64,000 bases of DNA, taken from NCBI RefSeq assembly GCF_949987535.1, contig NC_080067.1:50590910-50654909 (forward strand), written 5' to 3'. Under the pieces are notes generated by a model. The model was given only the letters and a program-made list of their open reading frames with translations, had not been told where the DNA came from and made no database searches. The DNA is from Balaenoptera acutorostrata (Eukaryota > Chordata > Mammalia > Artiodactyla > Balaenopteridae). Positions 13,143-23,547 of the stretch are shown here, piece after piece (the first letter of the stretch is position 1; each line of letters starts with the position of its first letter). Made by a program: the position numbers and the translations under genes.

Positions 13143-13592
13143 GCCAAGACATACAAATAGCCAACAGATATATGAAAAGGTTCTCACATAACTGGTCATC
13201 AAGGAAATGCAAATCGAAACCACAATGAGCTATCTCTTCATACCTGTTAGAATGGTGATTATCAAAAAAAAAACAAAAGAACAAATGTTGGTGAGGATGT
13301 GGAGAAATTAGAACTCTTGTATATTGTTGGTGGGAATGTAAAATTGTACAGCTGCTATGGAAACAGTATGGATGTTCCTAAAAAATTTAAAAATAAAACT
13401 ACCATATGATCCGATAATCTCACTTCTAGGTATATATCCAAAAGAACTGAAATTATGATCTTGAAGAGATGTCTGTAATCTCATGTTCATTGAAGCATTA
13501 TTCATAATAGCCCAGATATGGAAACAATATAAATGTCCATCAATTGCTCAATGGGTAATGAAAATATGATATATACGTATAATGAAGTATTC
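13143..13592 (+). mobile_element. L1 insertion, sense 3' segment (ORF2 C-terminal part)
   Basis: Sense ORF2 from 'acatacaaatagccaacag' through 'aaatgcaaatcgaaaccac', 'ggtgaggatgtggagaaatt' and 'gttggtgggaatgtaaaattg' to 'aatgaagtattcaa'. The 3' UTR and poly(A) are missing, so the 3' end was lost or is too diverged to see. It is the second half of the inverted element starting at 12574. Confidence 0.8.
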
Positions 13593-14009
13593 AATTTGAC
13601 ATAGCAATTTGTTTTCTTTTTGTTAAATTGACGTGTAAATCAGGAATCATCAGCTTTCAAATATGTGTAACATGGGCTTTTTAACTTTGCTGAACAAACC
13701 CAGCCTAAACAAAATGCAGTAATTTCAGGGAAGTAGGAGACATTTAAATAGTTATTATTTTATCCTTGAACACAGAATCAGATTTGACTACATGTGATGT
13801 GCTAGAAATTGGAGGCAAAAAAATGTAAGTGCATGTTTATATATTTCAAAATTTCTTTTATTTCAATTGCAGCATAGAAAATATAACGATATAATCCTTA
13901 GTATTATGCTAAAGAAAAATAACTACACTCTTACAAAAACTTATCTTTAAGAAATCATTAATTCAAATCATTAATTTGTCTTTTACACGATTTAAGGCAA
14001 AATGTAAGT
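13593..14009. other. No gene seen
   Basis: AT-rich spacer between an L1 and a CHR SINE; no named feature recognised. Confidence 0.5.
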
Positions 14010-14017
14010 ACATTGTG

Positions 14018-14048
14018 TTTTTTTTTTTTTTTAATGCTTCAGAACTTT

Positions 14049-14084
<36 letters not shown>

Positions 14085-14348
14085 TTTGGCTGTGTTGGGT
14101 CTTCGTTTCTGTGCGAGGGCTTTCTCTAGTTGCGGCGAGCGGGGGCCACTCTTCATCGCGGTGCACGGGCCTCTCACTGTCGCGCCTCTCTTGTTGCGGA
14201 GCACAGGCTCCAGATGCGCAGGCTCAGTAGTTGTGGCTCACGGGCCCCGTTGCTCCGCGGCATGTGGGATCTTCCCAGACCAGGGCTCGAACCCGTGTGC
14301 CCTGCATTGGCAGGCAGATTCTCAACCACTGCGCCACCAGGGAAGCCC
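14018..14348 (-). mobile_element. CHR-type tRNA-derived SINE (copy A)
   Basis: On the minus strand the element begins gggcttccctggtggcgcag and contains RNA polymerase III box A (tggcgcagtgg) and box B (gggttcgagccc) in a tRNA-Glu-like head. The CHR body follows, up to the (AATA)n region at about 14045-14088. After the last AATAAA comes a 13-base trailer, gttctgaagcatt, and then a pure A15 run (14018-14032). A short imperfect duplication (acattgtg at 14010-14017, acactgtg at 14349-14356) may be the remains of the target duplication. It is GC-rich and little diverged compared with its surroundings. Confidence 0.9.
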
Positions 14349-14356
14349 ACACTGTG

Positions 14357-15837
14357 ATGTTTTAAATGACTTAGGAAGATTAAGAGAATAAAGTTAGATC
14401 ATATTTTACAGTAAATTTGGCTATTAGTTTATATCTATAAAACTAGCACTATCTTGTGCAATGAGGTGGCATTTTTATTATCTTATCAAATAAAACACAT
14501 CTCTAATTTTTTTATATCCATCTCCATAACACTGGCCAAAATCCTTATCCCTGTTGTCGTTTTAAAACACCACCTGGAGAATATCCAACATCAAATCAAT
14601 CCAGCTCACTAATAAGCCAATAACCAGGTTTTCACTTCAAAGTAGCAGTAAAAAAAGAAAAGAAAAACACTCATCAACTGCATAGATTTGTTCCTTTGTA
14701 AATCCATGCTATCTGACCTTGATTGAGTCTGCAGTGCAGCCTAGAAATTCCTCTATGTTTGTCTTGTCAGCTTCCTCTCCTTTTCTTCAGAAAGGCAGTT
14801 TTATTTCTTCTTTACCTCTCTTAAATCTCCAATTCCACTAGGACCCTTAGCTGGACTCTGGAGATGACTTCATCATTTACTCATTTACAACCAGAACTGT
14901 CAGATGGGCTCTCTTCTAAAATTCAACTCTTAAACCTGAACAATTACCTGTAATATCATCCATTTTGTTCTTTATGTCTCCTCTAAAATGGAATAGAAGT
15001 AGATTTCCCTACTCTGAAGGTAATCCTTTCACCACGTAACTGAGATATTTTACCTTCTGGTCCTAAGGGACCATACTATCTATCTTCTGTACCTTTAACT
15101 TCTTTCTCCTCTATATTCTTCTTATAAGCATTTAAATATGCTCATATCTCTGACACTTACACATTTTCTTTGGTCTCATTTTCCTCTCCAGTGTTTATTT
15201 CAGCCCTCTCCAAACTCCAAAATGTTATTTCTGTTGTGTCCCTACTTCTTTACTTTCATTCATGCCACAAATCACTGTTATCTGGCTTCAGTTCTCACTC
15301 TTTTCCCCTGAAACTAGCATTGTGATATCACAAATATCTTTATTATTAAGAAATATAGTGGACGCCTTCAGTTTTATCATATCCTTGGGGTATTTTACGT
15401 TGTATTGTTTCTTTTTGAAATACTTCCGCGTAACCATACATCTGGGGTTCCCTTCTTTTTATTTTTTTTATTGCATTTCTAGTGGAATACTCTTCCTTTC
15501 TCCTCTCATATTATATTCAGAGTTTTTACCCATCCTTTCATGATTCAGTTCACATTAATTCTGATGATTCCCTCATCTGGATAGCCAAACACCACTTTAA
15601 TGACTGTCAGACTCATGTGTCGAACTAAACACAAAACATCACAGTTAAGACCAACGTGATTAAAACTGACAACAGTTTGTCTCTTGCTTCTCCTTATGTA
15701 CATCCTGTCTCAGAGAACAGCATGATCATCTACCACACTCTCAATGCCTAAAACCCAGAATCATCTTTGCATACCTCTTTCCCTCACTTTGCACAACCAG
15801 TAGATCTTCAATTCCTGAAATTCAGTTGATTCTACTT
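14357..15837. other. No gene seen
   Basis: Pyrimidine-rich, low-GC sequence. A line such as 'tggaatactcttcc' near 15480 faintly recalls the L2 3' end, but not enough to call. Open frames here show no recognisable domain. Confidence 0.45.
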
Positions 15838-16382
15838 CCAAATTATATATATATATATATATATTTTAACTTTTTATTTTATATTGGAGTACAGTTGATT
15901 AACAATGTTGTGTTAGTTTCAGGTGTACAGCGAAGTGTTTCAGTTATACATGTATCTATTGTTTTTTTTCAAATTCTTTCCCCATTTAGGTTGTTACATA
16001 ATATTGAGCAGAGCTCTCTGTGCTATACAGTAGGTCTTTGTTGGTTATCCATGTTAAATATAGCAGTGTGTACATGTCAATCCCAAACTCCCTAACTATC
16101 CCTCCCCCCGACCCTTACCCCTGGAAACCATAAGTTTGTTCTCTAAGTCTGTGAGTCTGTTTCTATTTTGTAAGTAAGTTCTTTGGTATCATTTTTTTTT
16201 AGACTCTGCATATAAGCGATATCATATGATATTTCTCTTTCTCTGTCTGACTTCATTCAGTATGACAATCTCTAGGTTCATCCATGTTGCTGCAAATGGC
16301 ATTATTTCATTCTTTTTAATGGCTGAGTAATATTCCATTGTATATATGTACCACATCTTCTTTATCCATTCTTCTGTTGATG
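15838..16382 (-). mobile_element. L1 insertion, antisense 3' segment with left target duplication
   Basis: The left target duplication ccaaattatat is at 15838-15848. A TA-rich tail stands in place of the poly(A), and then the antisense L1 3' UTR follows: 'ggagtacagttgattaacaatg', 'tgctatacagtaggtctttg', 'tgtacatgtcaatcccaaac'. The antisense end of ORF2 runs up to 'ccattcttctgttgatgg'. Orientation flips at about 16383. It forms one twin-primed minus-oriented insertion with 16383-16859. Confidence 0.85.
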
Positions 16383-16870
16383 GAAACAGCTCATGTGGCT
16401 TAATATCATCAAAACAAACAACGCAGTCAAAAAATGGGCAGAAGACCTAAGTAGACTTCTCCAAAGAAGAAGTCTATTTCTCCAAAGAAAACATACAGAT
16501 GGCCAAGAGGCACATGAAAAGATGTTCAACATTGCTAATTATTAGAGAAATGCAAATCAAAACTACAATGAGATGTCACCTCACACCAGTCAGAATGACC
16601 ATCATCAAAAAATCTACAAACAATAAATGCTGGAGAGGGTGTGGAGAAAAGGGAACCCTCTTGCACTGTTGGTGGGAATTAAATTGATACAGCCACTATG
16701 GAGAACAGTATGGAGGTTCCTTAAAAATCTAAAAATAGAGCTACCATATGATCCTGCAATCCCACTCCTGGGCATATATCTGGAGAAAAACATGGTGCCG
16801 AAGGATACATGCACCCCAACGTTCATTGCAGCACTGTTTACAATATCCAAGACATGGAACCAAATTATAT
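16383..16870 (+). mobile_element. L1 insertion, inverted 5' segment with right target duplication
   Basis: Sense ORF2 from 'cagctcatgtggcttaatatc' through 'gagatgtcacctcacaccag', 'tggagagggtgtggagaaaag' and 'ccatatgatcctgcaatccc' to 'caagacatggaa' at 16859. The right copy of the 11-bp target duplication ccaaattatat follows at 16860-16870. In L1 coordinates this segment stops about 15-20 bases before the point where the antisense block begins, the small gap typical of twin priming. Confidence 0.85.
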
Positions 16871-18125
16871 TTTTAAAACTTCCATTTGTCTTCATTTCCT
16901 CTGTCACATTTGCAATTCAAATAAAAATATATTTTCCTTCTGACAACTGAAAATGTCTCTTAACTAACATTTTTCTATATTTCCAAGTCTCTTTTTTCTC
17001 TGCATTGGCTGAGAGTAATTTTTCTAATACATTAAATACGTCATGTTGTTCTTTAGCTTAACAGTCATAAATAGTTTTCTACTAGTATTAGAGGTAAGCC
17101 CAGACTTCTTAGTATGACTGAAAATGTATGCAACTTAATGGATACATTGTTAAAGGGAAATCACAAAACTCATGGGAAAGGGTGTTTCCAAAGAGCACCC
17201 TTGATAGAAGTTACTGGAAAATATAAATCTCACCAAGTTGAAATTCTTCAATGAAACCAGTAATAGGGTTTGTTTTTGGTTTTTGGTTTTGGGGTGTGTG
17301 TGTGTGTGTGTGTGCGTGTGTGTTGGAGGGGTGGTTTTGAATACATCAGAAAATCTTTGCCCAACTCTAAATGTAAAAAGGAAAATGGAACTGGAGGCCA
17401 AAACCGCAGCTATGCCTGCAGCAGTGAATCCGAGTGTCCCACAATGGACAAGTAAGTAATAATTTGCTTACTCTATAGACTAGAGTGATTAATTTAGCCA
17501 GTAAATGAAAATTAATGTTGTAAAAACTTGAATAGATATCTATTTAAAGGTATTTTCTTTTTCTGAAAACGAAGGAATAAACCCAGTATACACTATAACC
17601 ACTATTTTAATGCTTTTACAGATTCCTGAATAGTGCAATGTTTACAATATAGAAAGTATCATGTGGAAAACAAAAATATTAAAATCCTCAAGGCTGCTTT
17701 CTCAAAATGAGAGCAGCAGCTTCCCCTCAGGTGTGAGAATGACCAATTTGTTTGATAATTGTGGAGAGAAAGGAAGTTACCTTCTGTCAAGAAATCTTTT
17801 GTAGAGGAGACTATCATTCCTTATAGAAGTATAAGGAAGGGAAGCACATGGCTGATCTCGCTACTTAGAACTGAGGGAAGGATTTCCTAGAAATTTGACC
17901 AATAACTTTTTATGTGATGTAATATACATGGAGAAAGGAGGCATGCTAACCTGTCTCATTGCTAATGTAGGAATGACACCAAGACTGGAGAGAGATGCTT
18001 GAATGGTTGGGCAAAAAAATTAAGAACTAGCCCACTTCTGTTCTCAGTTCATGAGAGGTAAGATGATAGACCTAGTCAAGTCTACAGCTCCCTAAATACG
18101 GAAAAATTTCTATGAGCAAAGAATT
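16871..18125. other. No gene seen; contains a (GT)n microsatellite
   Basis: A (TG)n tract with one C interruption lies at 17294-17323. The open frames crossing it on both strands are products of the repeat. Confidence 0.55.
17294..17323. repeat. (TG)n microsatellite
   Basis: About 15 TG units with one CG unit. Confidence 0.95.
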
Positions 18126-18507
18126 CATTACAGCATTTTTTTTTTAAATCCACACATGAAGACAGCTGTGTTTGGTTTTTTTTTTTAATGGTTGCTTGCA
18201 TTATTTATTTATTTTTTATATTTTATTTTTGGGTGTGTTGGGTCTTCATTTCTGTGCAAGGGCTTCTTCTAGTTGCAGCAAGTGGGGGCCACTCTTCATC
18301 GCGGTGCACAGGCCTCTCACTATCGCAGCCTCTCTTGTTGCGGAGCACAGGCTCCAGATGCGCAGGCTCAGTAGTTGTGGCTCACAGGCCTAGTTGCTCC
18401 GTGGCATGTGGGATCTTCCCAGACCAGGGCTCGAACCCATGTCCCCTGCATTAGCAAGCAGATTCTCAACCGCTGCACCACCAGGGAAGCCCCATTACAG
18501 CATTTTT
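18126..18507 (-). mobile_element. CHR-type SINE (copy B) with perfect 15-bp target duplication
   Basis: The target duplication cattacagcattttt is at 18126-18140 and 18493-18507. Between them lies a minus-strand CHR SINE whose head has 'gcagcggttgagaatctgc'. The box B region reads gggttcgagccc. Its 3' side is unusual: after the A/T-rich tail there is a unique trailer ending 'aaccatt', an A12 run, a second unique trailer ending 'gtgtggattt', and a final A-run. Both trailers lie inside the target duplications and therefore came with the insertion. Confidence 0.92.
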
Positions 18508-18596
18508 AATAAGAGGTCACTTGTATTCATTCATTCAGTTGGTAAAGTCAATAGCTTATAGTTATTTTTGACTTTTTCTCTTACATTCTTCTAGTC

Positions 18597-19226
18597 CAGG
18601 GGTCCCCAACCCCCAGGCCACAGACTGGTACTGGTCCACGGCCTGTTAGGAACTGGGCCACACAGCAGGAGGTGAGTGGCTGGTGAGTGAGTGAAGCTTC
18701 ATCTGTATTTACAGCCGCTCCCCATCACTCACATTACCGCCTGATCTCTGCCTCCTGTCAGATCAGTGATGGCATTAGATTCTCATAGGATCGTGAACCC
18801 TACTGTGAACTGCGTGTGCAAGGGATCTAGGTTGAGCGCTTCTTATGAGAATCTAATGCCTGATGATCTGAGGTGGAGCTGAGGTGGTAATGCTAGTGCT
18901 GGGGAGCGGCTGCAAATACAGATTATCATTAGCAGAGAGGTTTGACTGCACAGAGACCATAATAAATCAATTGCTTGCAGACTCATATCAAAACCCTATC
19001 AGTGAGTGGCAAGTGAAAACAAGCTCAGGGCTCCCACTGATTCTGCATTATGGTAGTTGTATAATTATTTCATTATATATTACAATGTAATAATAATAGA
19101 AATAAAGTGCACAATAAATGTAATGTGCTTGAATCATCCTGAAACCATCCCCCGCACCTCAAGGTCCGTGGAAAAATTGCCTTCCAGGAAACTGGTCCCT
19201 GGTGCCAAAAAGTTTGGGGACAAGTG
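18597..19226 (+). mobile_element. hAT-Charlie-type DNA transposon (nonautonomous), 630 bp
   Basis: The left terminus is caggggtccccaac and the right terminus is gtttggggacaagtg, an imperfect inverted pair. Flanks are a perfect 8-bp duplication ttctagtc (18589-18596 and 19227-19234), the length typical of hAT elements. Internal blocks such as 'cggcctgttaggaactgggcc' and 'cctgtcagatcagtgatgg' match the MER30-like group of mammalian Charlie elements. A 19-bp inverted pair (18772-18790 and 18841-18859, one mismatch) can form a hairpin. Its 3' half, about 300 bp, resembles the end of a longer autonomous relative. No transposase is encoded. Confidence 0.85.
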
Positions 19227-19234
19227 TTCTAGTC

Positions 19235-21645
19235 CATCAGCAGAGTTGGTCAGTTTTAACTTTAAAGAGATTATTTCTTTTTCACCACTAACATGCTAAG
19301 TCAAGTTACTCTGATCTCACTCCATTATGCATGGAACATAGTGAATGCTCAGTGAATTTTTTTTGAAAAATTTATTGAAAATTATGTATGCACATATTCA
19401 TAGAAAGCTTACGTGAGGATGCTTCCATTTTATTTTAGTTGAAAAATAATTTAAGAGGGAATGCCCATTACTTAATGAACTTAGCACTGTCTTAACTGTA
19501 TACTCTTTGCTTCTCAATAACATTTCTTATTTATGGACATAGAAATTTTGCTAATCCTCCATGGTTAATTTGAATTAGTTTCATCTCTAGGAATTTTTCT
19601 CTCCTTTTTCCAAAGAAATGCTATTTCTCTCTCCTCTAAATCTCCATGTGTACCCTCCAGCTCTATCTCTCTGTGGTGTTTAAAAATTTTTTTTCCTGAC
19701 ATTTGAGTTATTGTTCTGTATGTTTTTCCCCATCAGATTATAGACCCCTTGAAGACATCTCCTTTTAAATATTAAGACACAGTAGGCCAAGCTATTGTCA
19801 TATCAGAATCACCTCCTCCACCAGTCTGACTTTTAACAAAACAATCATAACACACACGTACCAAATATATAGCAGCATGTATCATATTTGAATCCCCATA
19901 TAGCTTTAATAGGTAAGAATTTCATATAAGAGAATGAAAGAATAAACATATGAATGAAAAAATTAAAAATTCAGTGAAGAGCAAAACATTTCTATCTGGG
20001 TGAACTATAAAACTGTAAAATAAGATCGTTTACATTTTATGGTGATGCATTTTAAATTTTCATGTATGTATAAACAGGAAATAGAAGATTAAGTTTCATA
20101 TACTAATACTGATAAAATAATTTATTACCTGTGCATGCTATAATTGGTTTATTTAAAGAAGCCATGTTATAGTCACATTAACTCACTTCAGTGTGTTTAA
20201 TGTAACAATACCATACCCTGTTGTGTCTTATTACTTAAATGGAGTTACAATTTAGTTTTCTTGCTGACTACTCAATTGTATTTCCTAGACAAAGACAGAT
20301 AGTAACTTACATCAAATTTTTCTTGTTTATCTAAGGAGAACATTGATCAATACCATATGAGCTGAGGCCAACTACCTCTTTTTTCCCTAATCACACTGCA
20401 TTTGAGCAAGAGCAAAGATATCTGGCATTTTCAAATACTGGCTCAATTCAATTTAGAACAAATTGGACATCTCTGATTTGTTGTAGTATGCTTGCTATTA
20501 CGTGAGATTCTGAGTATGCAATCTAGTTGGGCAGCATAATACTCACTTACCACTTTGCGTGTTAGATAAGGCATCACATTCATTATTTCATTTAATTCTC
20601 GAGAGAAATAATATCATAAGTAAAACAACTAGTTAAGTAGAAAGGACAGATAGTATTAATCACAATTTATAGTTTTAGACACTGAATTCCAGAGATCCAG
20701 GACTCCAACAGTGGCGTGTCCGCAGTTAACACTGTGCATTTTGTACTATAGAATATTATGCTCCAAAATTACAACATTATGTCCGATCTCCTGGTCATTT
20801 CACTATCTCAGTCAACTTCTACATGTGAATAAAGTGCTCAACATCTTACCCTAACCTCATAATTTCTTGACTATAACTTAATGCTATACACTTAACCTTG
20901 CTGTCACTCTGAATGCAGAATCCATGAATGAACTTTATGCATATACCATTTCTTGCCTTATTGGTCTCTTACACCATTAGTTCTACTCTGGCTGATCAAG
21001 CCCTTAACACTTTACATTCTCCCTATCTTTCAGCCCTTTCTTAGCTTCTCTTATTTCCTTACAAGATGATGCCATACAATAACTCACTTTAATCACTCTA
21101 TGGCCAAAATCACAAATCAACTTTCCCTCTCGCAGTGTTGTGCTGACATCCTCCAAAACCCTTCTCCAGAACAGCACCATATCTGCTCAGTATGTAGGGA
21201 AATGTGTCAACTCCACTTCAAATTCATGTTCTGTGTCCTCATTTGGCCCTCACTGTTGCCATACACACTTCATCATAAACCTAGGAACACCTCTTTCGCT
21301 CCCCTCATGTTTATTCCAAACTTGCCTTTATTCCCAGGTTTCCTCTTCTTCTTCTCCCCTTCAGGAGATGGCTTGGTGATTTTAACTCAGAGAGAAAAGG
21401 GAGGTCAGGCAACACTTGAGCTCCTTACTTCCCCTGCCCCATGCCTGCAGGTTATTTGCATTTCCAGTCAGTCTTACCATTAATTTTGTTTTTCATTTAA
21501 GTAAATGATTTCTCTGTACCTTTCTGAAAATAAAGATTTCACCTATACAAGGGATTTCATTTTTTTATGTTTTCTGGAAAACCTTATCTCATCTATATCT
21601 CTTCTTAACTACATCTTCAAAGGCACCTTCCATAATGACACACTC
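19235..21645. other. No gene seen
   Basis: Low-GC sequence. Two overlapping frames at 21100-21483 are short, lack a recognisable domain and lie in pyrimidine-rich DNA, so I do not call them. Confidence 0.5.
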
Positions 21646-21722
21646 TGTGTGTGTGTGTGTGTGTGTGTATGTGTGTATATACATATATATATATGCATAC
21701 ATGTATACATATGTATGTATGT
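21646..21722. repeat. (GT)n / (TA)n compound microsatellite
   Basis: A (GT)n run passes into mixed TATA/TGTA repeats. Confidence 0.95.
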
Positions 21723-22239
21723 CAGCATTTACATATTCTCAAGGACTTTTTAATGTTAAAAAAAAAAAACCTACTTCAACCTTCAACCTGTGGTTTCTTT
21801 CATCTTTCTTTCTTTACTCTCCTTCTATTCCTTCTCCTTTCCACCCCACTTGGAAACAGCTAGTTATCTAATAATGTTTCTCTAAAAAGCTTCAATTCTA
21901 AGTCTACCTATTTTATCTCCCATTTCCTTGTGGTTGCGATTAGTGCTACTCACTGACTATTGTCAGTACCTCCTCCTGCTAGTACAGTAGGATTACGCTT
22001 CCTGGTGTCCTAAAGCTTAGGTGTGTTGTGCCTTGCCATTGACACGCATATCAGAACTGTCAGTGCCTTCCTATCCCCTAGGAACCCTTTGTAATTTTAG
22101 TGCACAAAGACTTCTGTGTTTTCACTGCCAAAATCCAGATCTGTAACACTCTTTAGGTCACTGGAGCCCCCAAAGCCTGGAATTTTATATCACCACAGTG
22201 GAAACCCTAAAAAAGTAGCTGGCAAGTAGCAGGGAATAA

Positions 22240-22760
22240 TAATGCAGGTTCTATGCTCCCCTGGTTAGGATGTTTCAGGCTTGACTTGCCCAGTCTCCAG
22301 AGCTACCCTAAAGAGGAGCCAAAATTTCAGGGCACTTTGCTTGATGTTGCAACGTCTCTTGGCTTCCTTTCTTTTCATTCTTACTTCCCAACCTTCCTGC
22401 TGGTTTTAGCTATGAACACTACTTATATTACCATCACATGAATCATTAACTCAGGGGCTACTAGTGGGGAACCTAAACTACAAGAAAATATGTGTGGAAT
22501 TGACATGTGTCATATTCAGGCTTAAAGAGCCTGTGCATGATTTGCCACCTATTTTTTTCCTCTACCCCAGCAACTGGCGATATTCCAGACAGTGACTGCT
22601 CTGTTGGCCTGGGGCCTAGAGTGAGGAAAATGTAGAGCAGAGTCCACAGTTAACTCATGATGGACATGTAGCATGAAAGAAAAATTTTGTTTAAAGCTGC
22701 TGAGATATGCCATTATTTGTTACTGCAGCATAATCTAGCTTATCCTTATGCTATGGGCAT
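22240..22760 (+). repeat. Possible old LTR fragment
   Basis: The end of the block ('tttaaagctgctgagatatgcc ... ttgttactgcagcataatctagctta') resembles the common 3' end of ERVL-type LTRs ('...gccactgagttttgggg...gcagcaatag.taact'). The left boundary is unclear. From 22790 to 23110 there is further repeat-like sequence that I cannot name. Confidence 0.35.
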
Positions 22761-23547
22761 GAGTTCACAACCCTCTTCTATCAACTTATATAATGTCAGG
22801 CTAGGCTCTGATATGCTGTAATGATAAATTTCAGTATCCCAATGGCTTGTAATAGGAAAGATTCACTTTCTCTTATGCAGGTCTCCTCACTTCTGGACCC
22901 ATCCACATGAAGGAGCAAACCATGAATCTTGGTGGCTGCTGTGGTGGGGGGAAACTGCTCTGAATGTTATAATGAAACTTTCAACCAACCCTGAAGGGAT
23001 ACATGCCACTTCCCATCACAACTCACTGGCCAAAACTAATCAGACAGTTACCACAGTGGGGCCAGGAAGTGCAATCTCAACATGATCCTGGACAAGGAGA
23101 GGTGGAAACATACAGAGAATAACACTAATGATAAGTACAGTTTTCAACTCATCAACATCTGGTTTCTATCAAGCTACTCCCTGGATTTGTTATCACCAAT
23201 GACAAATCAAGTGAACACATTTCTCCTTTATACTTCTTGAACTTTCTGTAGCACTTTGAATTGTTGAATAGTTTACCTTTTATTAAATTCTATGTGTTTT
23301 TGTCTCTTGTTTTATTAAGGACGCTTTTTAGGACAAGTAATGAAAAAAATAGCACAGAGTGGTTTAAAGATTAACATGGACTGTCTCTGGTTCAGACAAG
23401 GAAAAAAAAAAGAGAGAGAAAAATCTACCACCAAATGCCTAGAACTGTTGGATGCAATCAAACAGAATAAAACAATAACATTTTTTTTTCAATTGGATAA
23501 TTTATTGACAAAGAGGAAAGTAAAAGACAGATTTTTTAAATGAATTT

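Noticed and set aside
12701..13223. Overlapping frames on both strands suggesting a small gene
   Set aside because: All lie in the inverted L1 copy and read ORF2 in sense or antisense.
14086..14391. Open frames across the CHR SINEs (also 18188-18454, 35941-36144, 45033-45666, 62635-62880)
   Set aside because: They are GC-rich SINE translations that recur in the same form at each copy; no protein family is involved.
17150..17459. Frames with Cys-Val or Thr-His repeats
   Set aside because: They are produced by the (TG)n microsatellite.
21100..21483. 127-codon plus-strand frame in otherwise unannotated DNA
   Set aside because: There is no domain, signal peptide with a plausible mature part, or splice context; an overlapping frame of similar quality exists, as expected by chance in pyrimidine-rich DNA.
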